DNA of 64,000 nt from Crotophaga sulcirostris. Taxonomy: Eukaryota; Chordata; Aves; Cuculiformes; Crotophagidae. The notes under the pieces are model-generated. The model did no database searches, was not told the origin of the DNA, and saw only the letters and a program-made list of their open reading frames with translations. Where the stretch lies: the NCBI GenBank assembly GCA_013397455.1, contig VYZB01000122.1, positions 65,339 to 129,338 on the forward strand, given 5' to 3'. Below are positions 50,477 through 60,110 of the stretch, in pieces. Position 1 is the stretch's first letter. Every line of letters starts with the position of its first letter. A program made the translations under genes and the position numbers.

Positions 50477-50947
50477 TTAAGCTGTATGTAGATCCATAAT
50501 TATAGCTCGAGGACAGAGGGTTAAAGGCACTGGCAGATTAGCCCATTTTGACAGCACCTTATTCAGTGATACTCTCTCATATAACACATTGACAAATCGA
50601 GAACCAATGTCTCCTTGGTTAATGGACTCTTTGGATTGTGTTACCTGAACATGAGACCTCTGTTTAGATGCCAATCTTGCCTTTGTTGTTGATGAATATA
50701 TATGGCTTGTGGTCCTGTTCAGACTGCATGGTATCTTATATATAATGGGACAGGGTAACAATAACATTTTGGAGTGCTGTAGGATCCTAAGGGCTGAAGT
50801 TCTGATGGTCACAGGATAGTTTTGGTGGACCGGGCATGTATTGGGAATGAAAGACATCAGAATGCTGAAGCAGAGTATTGCATTGAGTAGCATGAGGCTG
50901 AAGTCAGTAGCTGGAAAACTGTAGATAGCAAAGTAGTACACAGTCAT
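50477..50947 (-). other. 156-codon open frame of unknown meaning
   Basis: This is the longest uninterrupted frame in the window outside recognised elements. The translated segment starts hydrophobic (about residues 18-35, LMLLNAILCFSILMSF) and becomes basic and polar (about 86-110). Nothing resembles a known domain. There is no TATA box, Kozak context or splice signal that I can support, and the surrounding DNA is AT-rich. In 64 kb of six-frame sequence a frame of this size can arise by chance. It lies 450 bases from the coding-like stretch at 49.6-50.03 kb on the same strand, which is the only reason to keep it. Confidence 0.15.
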
Positions 50948-53773
50948 TTCAGTTAGTGGGGCTCAATTGAGGAAATACAAGACATAATTAAGGGGACAGG
51001 ATAGGAATCAGAGTTTTCTGAGGGTGGGATGAGAATCAGAGATTTCATGTTTATTTGCTAGAAACTCTCCTTGTTCATAAATTAGATGTGAGGTTGGGTT
51101 ACTCACATTTGTATATAAAAGACAGAATATTCTCAGTCAAGTAGTTTCTGATTAATTAAGTGCTACTGCAACTATCACTGTGGTATGGTGTGGTATGCTG
51201 TCAGTAAAACCTTGAAAGACCCAGGGTTAGGCCTGGTTAGATCTGAGACCAAGGTTAAACTGGGCCATGGGTTTGGGCTCAGCTGGACTGTCTCTGTAAG
51301 TGCTGCTGGTCCTTACACAGGTGCCATCAAAGACAGTGCTCATTTTCTGGATAGATGGCTACATTTTGCTTATGCCTGTTGAGAATACATGCTCCGCCTC
51401 ACTGCTGGCTGGACCTAAAAAGATGACAGAAAATAGACTGGGGAGGAAAACTGCCTTGGCCTCGAAGACTACTGTATCCAGATTCCCTTAGCAGGAAGCA
51501 AGTCACATCCCTATGCTATAAAAAGAAGCAAATAAATCTAAAGGAAAAGTTGCCACTGGTATGAGTTAGGGCACAGATTCCATACATTCAACACATTTTT
51601 CGTTCTGTTTACTTGTATTTACTCATGCTATGAACCATCAGCATGCCTATGTTAAGTATTAAACCTCTTTTCTCTTGAACATTTATGTATGTTAACTTCA
51701 TGGCTATAGATTTTGTACTTAGAGCAGTATACTTTCCTTTCCATTATTGGAGGTGGAGGAGGAAAGCACCTTCTAGATGAATTGACTAGCACACTTGGTG
51801 AGAAAAAAAAGAAAACAAAAATCACTTGAACTATCAAGGACCACTGTGCATTCTCACCCATAAGTAAGTAAAATTCCTTAACAGCCTTTATGTGTTGAGA
51901 ATCAAGGTTCTTTTCTTCTCTCCAGATTGAAGCGCTGTAAATTTGTGCCAAGTGATCCACATCAATTACATTTTGCTCGAGTACATAATTTCTCTTAATT
52001 CAGTTGTGGGATATTTTAACTTTTATGGTTTGAAATCTATATTTTGACTGGGCAAACAAGTATGTCTTACTTGCAGTTTTTATTATTATAATAACTACCT
52101 AACTTGCTTTATTTGAAAGAGTCTTCTCCATTTCTCTTTCATTAACTCTCTTACTGGAATAAAACTTACATTAAATGAAGAAGAGTTAAAGTTTTAAAAT
52201 TATCCTAAATGTTCAGACTTGAGTGACAGTATGGCCTTATGCTTTTTGTGCAAATGATTTGAGAACAAATTTTACTTGTGCTACTGGTAGTACAATTAGA
52301 ATAATTGAAAAGCTTTATGGTCTCAGTTTCTATGCTAAAGGACTTCGCCATGACTACAATCTATCTATTTACTAACACTTTACATATATATACTGTAGCA
52401 CTCCTTCTCTGGAACCTGGTCAAATACCTAGAAAAATGTAAACAGCTGAAACTGATAATCTTGTGAAAATTCTTTTGCCCCTTTGAGAAATCACACCTTG
52501 CAACTGAGAAGCAGAATTTTGGGATGCACTAACTCAACTGATTAATGAATATCCAGATCACAGATTAGGAAGTGTAACATATGAGTGATGAGTGCTTAGT
52601 GCAACTTAGAAACAATCATTTCACAAATGTTTTCTATAAAAAAATTTCCTTTTTTTTTTTGTTTTACTTGTAAATATGAGTAAAGTCTCAGCCACACTCT
52701 TCCTTCCATGAAAAAGGTTTAAGGATTAATATTTCCATGATTGAAGACTAGCAGTGCATATTTTATCAGATTATAAATTCAGAGAATTTAGGCAATACAA
52801 ACACCATGATGTTGTTTGGATTTTGAAAATATATTTTGTATATAATAGGAATACAGAATATATTAAACAAAACATTTAAAGCTAGGTTTTTGCATTTGGG
52901 TTTCTTTTATTTATTTATTTACAAGTGCCCAGGTGTAATTCTGGTTACCAGTCCATTGGAATCTAAAAGCAACCCATCTTGCAGAAATGTCAGGTTTGCC
53001 TTCCTCGAAAACAAGACTGATTTCTTTCTTATCTCTCTAATCATGTTTTCTGTGCAAGACAACCTTGCAGACTCAAGAATAGCTGTCTGAAGAACAGATT
53101 GTGTATCAGCATCTTTGATTGTTGCTCTTTTATATTACAATTTCTTCAGTGGTTTCCTGAAAAATGTTTAATTTTAGTTTATTTAACCATCATTCTTCCC
53201 TATTAGTCTGACTCTGTCCTACTTGTTAGGACTAATGATGTTCCTTTTCTGCTTTAAGTAATCACACTTTGGAAAGATGTATGATATATTGGTGTTATCT
53301 AGAAATTAATGTCATTACTTTATATATCATCAATATTGAACATATAGTAAAAACAGTGTTAGTACAATGTGATACTACCGGATTGAAGCATATTATAGAA
53401 AGGTGAATAAAGATTCTTATCTTTCCCTTGCCCTTCTTTTGAGAAAAAAAGTGAAGTAGAGTGATAGGAGTTTTATAAACAACAAAATGTCCAAATCAAA
53501 CATTTGAAGCCCAACAAAATGAAGGGAAGGGTTTCAAGTAGTGATGGTAGAACAGCCAGTTGTATAGACGAGACCTGCATGACAACAGGAAATACAGAGT
53601 ATGTGGCTAAGGTTAAAAAAAAAGCAACTTGTGAAAGAAAAATAAAGATAGAACAAAACTTTATTATAAAATAAAATGACGATATCATCATGATATTAGA
53701 AACCTGTGTTGTCAGCTGCTCTTTGTTTGAATAAATGAAGCTGCTCTGATTTTCCTACAGGCTATCTCTAAGG
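50948..53773. other. Non-coding sequence with one less AT-rich block
   Basis: No gene was recognised. The block 51180-51530 is less AT-rich and contains 'ggttaggcctggttagatct' and 'ccaaggttaaactgggccat'. It may be a transposable-element remnant, but I cannot assign it. The rest is ordinary AT-rich sequence. The final 80 bases before the retroviral remnant (53690-53773) show no LTR or env similarity. Confidence 0.45.
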
Positions 53774-53776
53774 TAA

Positions 53777-54160
53777 TCATCTTGCATGGGGCAGTTGGTT
53801 CCAGGCGTATTGGACACTTCTCCAATAAAAAATGAACTGTGGCCTGTAATCTGCTGCTAAAGGAATAGAGAAAAATGCATTAGCAATATCAGTTGTGACA
53901 TACCACCTGGCTACCTTTGATTCCAATTCATATTGCAGTTCAGATATAGCTGGCACAGCAGCATTAAGTGGTGCTGTAACCTCCTTTAGGCCATGACAGT
54001 CCACTGTTAATCTCCATTCGTTATTAGCCTTTCACACAGGCCATATAGGACTATTAAAGGGAGAATGAGTTTTGCTGGTCACTCCTTGATTTTCCAGTTG
54101 TTGGATCAGCTTGTATATAGGAATCACAGAGTCTCAGTTGGTACAATACTGTTGTCAATG
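53777..54160 (-). pseudogene. Retroviral reverse transcriptase, N-terminal remnant with three TGA stops
   Basis: This is the fingers to early palm part of the retroviral RT, which copies the RNA genome into DNA. One frame contains KLIQQLENQGVTSKTHSPFN and SPIWPV, then a TGA, then the segment WRLTVDCHGLKEVTAPL, and YVTTDIANAFFSIPL with the motif A catalytic Asp (residue 39 counting from the Met at 54004). In-frame TGA codons lie at plus-strand 54155-54157, 54134-54136 and 54032-54034. Similarity ends at the stop at 53774-53776, directly after WNQLPHAR and before the Y-x-D-D box. RNase H and integrase are missing. Phase differs from the protease frame. Confidence 0.85.
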
Positions 54161-54201
54161 CACTGTAGAGTAAGCAATCAGCACCTGTTGGTCTTCAACC
54201 T

Positions 54202-54570
54202 TCAGCAGTCCCACAGCAGAAGGGTCCTCTGTAAGGCCAGGTAAAGTAGGCAGTGTTTAACATTCTCCATCTCTACAGCTGCTATACCAAAGGCCCACTT
54301 ATAACATTTTGGATCTTTAAAGTACCCTCTTTTAAGATAGTCTATGCTAAGGATGTATGGTGCATTAGGTCCACTTACAATGGGGTTCTTTTCCCATTTA
54401 TTCTTGGTTAGAATCACTTCAGCCTCCACTACAGTCAGTTTTTGAGACCCCCTCGTCACTCCAGAAATAGTGACGGATTTTGTCCCTTTATGATTTGATG
54501 GCAATAGGGTGCACTGTGCACCAATATCTACAAGAGCTCTATACTTTTGTGGTTCTCTTGTGCCAGGTCT
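54202..54570 (-). pseudogene. Retroviral aspartic protease remnant, active site D-I-G
   Basis: This is the retroviral protease region, the enzyme that cleaves the Gag and Pol polyproteins and works as a dimer with one catalytic Asp per subunit. The frame reads RALVDIGAQCTLL just upstream of 54504. The Asp-Ile-Gly triplet stands where retroviral proteases have Asp-Thr-Gly or Asp-Ser-Gly. The downstream part (54504 to 54202, 100 residues) includes the flap-like region and a segment with NPIVSGPNAPYILSIDYLKR, equivalent to the conserved substrate-binding and 'I-L-G-x-D' helix region. It ends with TGA after a frameshifted tail (LLLWDC). The missing Thr/Ser in the active-site triplet suggests loss of activity, which fits the general decay. 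Confidence 0.8.
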
Positions 54571-54680
54571 TCAAACCCACACAGTCCAATAAACTCGGTT
54601 ATCCCTCTCCTCCATCTGACTGGAGGCAGGGCACTTCTAATTTGATACACTGGACCCATCAGGGAGAGGGTTGGTTTGGA

Positions 54681-55430
54681 TTACAGAGACAGAGACAGAC
54701 TTGTTTGGTCCACAGGGATTTGAGGCTGAGATGGGTTTGTTTGGTTTACAGAGGGCTGAGAACAATCCTGCTTACCCATACCTTGTAGACAGGAATTAGG
54801 TTTTGATCCACTGGAGACTGGAGCAACATTTTTCTGGAAAAAAACCTTATGTGACTTTCTTCGTAACCTATGGACTTGTGACTCGAGGGCAGCAGTAGGT
54901 TTTCCACCCCATCTCCTCATGTTGTCTTCATGGTCACGCAGGAAAATCCACTAGGTGCGTCGTGGTGTTTTTTGAATTTTCCATCTGGTTTCATCGGATG
55001 ACGTTTCTTCTTAATGGCTGAGATGTGGGTCTGTGAAAAGTGAGATCTATCCCCATGAGACAATTTATCAAACAGTTTGTCAAATCCTTCTGTTATTTTT
55101 TCAGATAATTTCTCCACAGCTGAGACATAGGTCTGTGTAGGTTGAACGAGATTGTCTTCATATTGTCAGAGTTTGTCAACCACTTCACCCACTGTCAGAT
55201 TACCAGAAGTATCTCCCCAAATCATTGTTGACAATGTATGGGAATGCATCGGTGGGGCACTCTGCACCAACTTCTGCAACATAGCTCAGTGACATGGCAA
55301 ATCATCAGGACCTGGACTTAAACACCATGCACTATAAATCAATTCTCGCACACCCATTTCTCTCAGGTACTTAATACATTTCTCCATATCCCTTTCGCTT
55401 TTCCCTAGGGGGTTGGTGGACTGGAGCGAC
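54681..55430 (-). pseudogene. Retroviral gag remnant, two stops and a frameshift
   Basis: This is the remains of the gag polyprotein, the structural precursor of the capsid. From about 55430 downward one frame reads through a KYLREMGVRELIYSAW segment, two in-frame TGA stops (plus-strand 55286-55288 and 55166-55168, exactly 40 codons apart) and a charged helix-forming region near EKLSEKITEGFDKLFDKL. That frame closes at 54917. The sense reading passes to another phase around 54920-54960, where 54920 to 54681 gives MRRWGGKPTAALESQVHRLR and a Ser/Gln/Pro-rich linker. I see no Cys-His zinc knuckle. The start codon and matrix region are not identifiable. No function is expected. Confidence 0.75.
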
Positions 55431-55445
55431 AGTTAAATAAATGTA

Positions 55446-56600
55446 TTGCCTTACTCAGAATAAACCCCTTAATATTAGTTGGTTATAGTGTAACTTGATG
55501 ACAGTTACTGCTTGAATCACTGTGTGGATCTTTTTTGAGTAAAGATGATGATCTTGGACAGCCAAAGGGATACATGGATAAAAAAAGTAAATGTTCTCCT
55601 CAGATTTGCCTCAGTTACTGAAATGTATTTGCTTATATAATACTTCCCATGGTTAAACCTGGGCAGAGTTGGAAATGTAGTGTAGATAGGTTTCAGAAAG
55701 TCAGTAGATATCCAAGATGCATCTAACATGGCAAGTTGGTGTCAAATGCAATTTGAAAGGCTGTCTCCAACATTACTTTACTGCAGTTCTAGTACAACTC
55801 CTTCTATTGAAGACTGTTTAAAATTAATAAGGATGCAGTTCCTCTGTTTTGTAAGAGGCTATACCATAGTTTTTCACTTAATGCAGAGCACTGAGTAGAG
55901 AACAATGACAGCTGACAGTGATTACTACAGTTCTATGTATGTTCGTTTCATTTTACTTTCAGCTCACGTCCTGAAAGAGAGAAAAAAAATGCAACTTTTT
56001 TCTCCACGATTAGATTTCAAGCAGGAAAATCATGACTTGCTAAAAAGGTTTTGGGTAGGTCACCATTGCTGTGAATTCATGTCAACGTTTCATCTATCAA
56101 ATTTATTTGCGCAAAGGATGATGAAAGTAACCTCTGAACTTGCAAAACCGTGTTAGTAGGAAGTGATTACATTAATTACACCATCAGATGTCATGTTTTT
56201 CTGTCAAGCTTCTGTTTCATTTATAATGGATAAATTAGATCAGCTTTGAGGATAATAAAAGCTTGTGTAATGTATAAGACTCCTGCTTTCTTTCTTTGCT
56301 GAAATTGAAATGTACTTATCATGTAAAGCACAGGGCATTAGAGAAAGAAATGACCGTCATGTTATTCAAAGGGTCATATGCTGTCCAGGAGAACAGGATT
56401 TATTCCTAATTTTTCTGTAGCTAACGGTCCTGTTTGGGTCAGATTTATGATATGAGTAAAATGCAGTTATATTGGCTGACGCTGGAAGCCTAAAATTGTA
56501 GCAGATAAGAATAAGGCATACTAAAAGTAAAGAAAGAACACAGTATCAAGGTCTATTTATTTATCCTGGCAACCAGTTATGAGATACCTGTTCTGCAAAC
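55446..56600. other. AT-rich non-coding sequence upstream of the gag remnant
   Basis: No LTR, primer-binding site or gene was recognised. If the retroviral copy were full length its matrix region, leader and 5' LTR would lie here. Their absence suggests truncation or deletion. Confidence 0.5.
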
Positions 56601-56682
56601 AGTAGCCTAAAATATCTGTACGTTGTTCCATGGGCATAAATTGTTTAGGAATTTTGTTTGTCTGCACTTTGGAGGTGAATAA

Positions 56683-56716
56683 TATATAAAGAAAGCTCCA
56701 AGGCTTTCTTTATATA
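56683..56716. repeat. Perfect inverted repeat, 14-base arms, 6-base loop
   Basis: The left arm tatataaagaaagc (56683-56696) and right arm gctttctttatata (56703-56716) are exact reverse complements around tccaag. The arms contain TATA-box-like sequence on both strands. It sits at one edge of the LTR-like block. Confidence 0.95.
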
Positions 56717-56846
56717 CGCATTCCAGATACGGTGTTAAGTGCCCAGCCCCAATAGGTCTGTTTGGCAGAATCAGGGGGTAGGTTTCTTTTGAAGGTTTGG
56801 TTGGCAGCCACAGAACTGACGACAATCACTTAGGGGGCCTCCTCAA

Positions 56847-56966
56847 AATTCCAGTCTTTACTTTGAACACAGTCAAAGTTACAACGATTTACATGAACAT
56901 TCTTTTACTTTAAGCTCAGTCAAATTCCAATCTGAACTTTAAATGCAGTCAAAGTTACAACTCTTT
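56847..56966 (+). repeat. Two direct repeats with 76-base period
   Basis: The 44-base copies at 56847-56890 and 56923-56966 match at 36 of 44 positions, including an exact 16-base core (cagtcaaagttacaac). Weaker related units (ctcagtcaaattcc near 56915, ctcaaagtaacaac near 56975) lie around them. Reiterated short units of this kind are seen in LTR enhancer regions, but that role is an inference. Confidence 0.85.
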
Positions 56967-57720
56967 GCTTTGGGCTCAAAGTAACAACAGTTTGCAACAA
57001 GAACTTGGGTACAACCAAATTCACCCTGGAGTGCTGAGAAAAAAATGGGGTAGATTTAAGGAGAGAACAAGGACAGAGAGAGAAAAAGAAGAAAAGTAGC
57101 AGGAAAAGGGAAATTTAGCATAAAAATAATCACCACTCCAATGGGTCCAGTGGAGCTCTCAGCAGGAAACGTGGTCCACAGGGCAGAGGGTGGGCACGTG
57201 TGCTTCTTGGTATGGATTATTTATAGAAGATGTCTGTACACTATTTGCATATAAGATGCACAGAGGAAGGGTCTTGCTGCATGTACATAGGATCTCTGTG
57301 TAGGAAGTTCTTGAATTGGGGCATGGGCAGAAGTTCCTTCAGAAAAGTTCTCAAATTGGGTCTGGGGACTTCAGGGGTCACCCTTGAGACAGTAACCACT
57401 GCTTGAAGCCTTTAGGTGCACATGTGCAGTCAGGGCCACTTCTGTGCAAATCCCTTGGCACTGGGTCTTGCAAGGGCCCTCCAAAGAACTCCAGCAGCGA
57501 ACTGCAAGCATGTGGGGGTGAGGGCACACCTCCCTCTCTCTCCTTCACTGCTGCCAAACTGCTTAGAACCCCAAGCACACACAGAGTTTTACACCAAGAT
57601 GGATGTTTAAGACATATAGAGAAATACAAATATAGAAGTTGATCTTTACACATGGTAAGAGAAAGCAAACACACAGAAGCCCAAAATAAAATCTCCTCAT
57701 TCAGTACAAGGTTTAGCATG

Positions 57721-59872
57721 TTTTCTGAATGAGTACAGTGCTGTAAAACAGCAGAGTAGTGAACATCACCTTATTTTCTCAATGTGCTGGTCATTCTCAG
57801 TAAAAGCAATAGTTGATAAACTTACTATTGGGATGCAAGTTTTTTTAAAAAACTCTAATACTAAACTATTTAGGTAGGAGGTTTACTTTACTTCCGTAAT
57901 TATAACTCTAATGAAATACTTTATTGTTCCTATTCAAAATCCTGTAGTGATAACACTTGCAAACTTGCTAATTGGTAGCAATCAACTGATGCTTTAAAAC
58001 TATTTACTCATGAACATCTAAGGAATGTTCAAGATTATTGCCAATAAGTTGCAGCTAGTAATAAAGCCTTGATAAGGCTACGTACATTTAAGAAGTGGGC
58101 ACACAATATAAATTTTGCTGTAACTGTAGACTAAGGTTAAGTATATATAAAAATTTATTAGTTCATGCACAAATTAAGATACCTGAAAGGCAACCATTGC
58201 CTTGAGCACACATCAGATGAATTACATAACACATGCCGCATGAAACAAGCTGGCCTCTATACCTTTTCAGCCTCCTTTTTCAGCTAATTCTGGATAACCT
58301 GGGAAAGCAGGGTGTAGGGCGGGAGTACTGACACATACTGAGGGGGGCAGGACTGGATTACATATATACTTCAAACAAAGGTGAACGCTGCACCTAATGA
58401 GACACAGGGTAATGTCTTAATTTGCAGTTAGAATTAGTATTATCTCACTTCCAGTGCTTCGAGGACAGGCATTCATCCACACCAGTGCTGACTGATGTTG
58501 ATATCCACCTTTTCTCCTATTGACTGATGTTGGTATCTGTCTCTTCTGTTTATTTTCTAGACAACTTGTAAAGGCTGTGTGGTCCTCCTCCTATCAAGTC
58601 TACAGATCTCCCAACTTCTCCTTTCAAGAAGAATTTATTTAAAGAAGATTCTTTTGGTTGGCAAATGTTGGCACTGTTATTGTGCAAAGTGATGCAATGA
58701 GGCTTGACTACAACTCCTACTGTGCAATACCAAGATCCTAAACTCTGACACTTTTATCAGCTGATACTCAACAGTCTGGTGATGTTGATGATGAAGTTCT
58801 GATGATCTTCATCTGATGACAAAGATGAGTTTGATACTGTTCTTTCAGCAAATACTCTGGTAATTTTGGAGAAGGGCAGATTATGAAACTCAGCACAGGA
58901 AGGAAAAGAATTATGAAAAACTTGGTAAATGAGCAGATTACAGAAATCATTTATCTTCCTTCTAATTTTCCTAAGTCCTGTTCTTTTCTTTTGATTTTGG
59001 ATGGTTATTGGAAGTTTTGGGAGGTGTAATATAGAAAAGGAATGGTTGTCATTGATACAAACAGAAAAATTTTTACCTACAAATATATGCTAGATTTTTT
59101 TCTTGTTACTGTTACTCTTTCTCTCTCTGCATTTAAATATTATCTACGTACACATTGTCTTCAAAATGTTTGTGGAAATGGAAGTTTTGAAGTACAGAGA
59201 AAGCAGAAATTCTGAGCCATTTTTTCCTTACTTGATTCTTCATTTGTCTCCCATATTTTATTTAAACTTCAGAATTCTCCCAGTTTGATATAGTTCATGT
59301 ATTATTATGATTACTCACCCACTTCAGCGAAATTTTTAAGCAAAGTGTTACCTTTGACCTTAATTCTGTTGAATCGTATTTTTATCACATAGATTCACTC
59401 AATTTCCACCTTTTTCAGTCACAAGCATGGTTCTAACCAGCAGTTTGTAACATGTGCAGATTCACACATTCATCCATTGGAGAAGTAGTTATTTTGCTGT
59501 ATAGATTTTCTTTCTTCATATATTGAATAGAAATGGATTTCTGAAGTCCTTTCCTGAAGCACAGTCTTGCTGTTTCATGCTCCCCACGTCAGCTTTTGCA
59601 GCAGTACATGAAATTCTTTTCTATTTGTAGCCCTTTAAACTTCTCTATTCAGACATAGCTATTACCAATGGGTTTTGTTTTGATTTTGGTTTTCTGTTTT
59701 GTTTTTGTTTGGGGGATGTGTGTGTGTTATTAAAACATGCTGTTTCCATTGGAAATACAGAATTAAAGTCTGTGCTTTATACACACACCTACTTCTTCAC
59801 ATGCAGACCTTTTCTTCCATTTATTGCTTCCTTTTATTTTAAAAGTTGTTCTGTATTTTCCACTAGAAAAGT
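57721..59872. other. AT-rich non-coding sequence, nothing recognised
   Basis: No gene or transposable element was recognised. A G/T-rich tract near 59.7 kb is entered separately. Confidence 0.55.
59670..59728 (+). repeat. G/T-rich low-complexity tract
   Basis: An irregular ttttg/tttgg run followed by ggggg and a (GT)n stretch. It is simple sequence without a fixed unit. Confidence 0.85.
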
Positions 59873-60110
59873 AGATCACAGGAATAGCAGAAAAAATAAG
59901 CTGAATGGGATCTCAGCAGGTCATTTTTACCAACCTCCAGCTCAAACCAGGGCTAGCTTCACACTTAGATCAATTGTGCAAGGTGTCATCCCGTTGAGCT
60001 TTGAAAATCCTGCTGGGTAGAGCTTCAGAATCTTTCTTGGCAACCTCTTCCTGTATTTAACCTATGCCACTGTGAAGAATTATGTTCTATTGGAATATCT
60101 CTGTTTTATT
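59873..60110 (-). mobile_element. CR1 LINE 3' fragment, ancient
   Basis: This is a strongly diverged CR1 3' UTR on the minus strand. The plus-strand text runs 'accaacctccagctcaaacc', 'agggctagcttcacacttag', 'atcaattgtgcaaggtgtca', 'gttgagctttgaaaatcctg' and 'ggcaacctcttcctgtattt', then 'actgtgaagaatta'. Each phrase corresponds in order to the reverse complement of a CR1 3' end (compare the start of the 11.7 kb copy). The 8-base tail has decayed to something like gatcacaggaatagcag at 59872-59888. It carries no coding sequence. Boundaries are approximate. It is more degraded than the other copies, so probably one of the oldest. Confidence 0.8.

Larger units (their letters stand above)
53774..55445 (-). 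mobile_element. Endogenous retrovirus remnant, class III (ERV-L-like)
   Basis: This is a decayed provirus fragment on the minus strand. Reading from high to low coordinate it contains a gag capsid to linker region, an aspartic protease and the N-terminal part of reverse transcriptase, the normal retroviral order. The class III assignment rests on the wording of the protease and RT frames (RALVDIGAQCTLL; VTTDIANAFFSIPL) and on the gag style. I recognise these as avian ERV-L-like, but that is recall and not an alignment. The three coding pieces are in different phases and carry several TGA stops. Sequence stops abruptly in RT before the Y-x-D-D box. No integrase, env or flanking LTR is seen. 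The block at 56.6-57.7 kb is LTR-like but separated by 1.1 kb of unrelated-looking DNA. Confidence 0.85.
56601..57720 (-). mobile_element. LTR-like repeat block, unassigned
   Basis: This block is less AT-rich than its flanks and has internal repeats. Read on the minus strand it contains a TATA-like 'cttctataaataatcc' (about 57215-57230), a purine/pyrimidine-rich stretch near 57060-57110, repeated 'gttgtaactttgactg' units and a 'gcgtatataaagaaagc' next to a perfect hairpin. These features suggest an LTR or other non-autonomous repeat. I cannot define TG/CA ends or a target-site duplication, and no family name is offered. The 113-codon minus frame at 57378-57719 and the 72-codon minus frame at 56607-56825 show no viral or host domain. 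The orientation is a guess based on the TATA-like motifs. Confidence 0.35.

Noticed and set aside
54480..54788. 102-codon plus-strand frame opposite the retroviral protease
   Set aside because: It is an antisense shadow of the gag linker and protease remnants.
57378..57719. 113-codon minus-strand frame in the LTR-like block
   Set aside because: Overlapping frames are open on both strands because the block is less AT-rich. No viral or host domain is visible.
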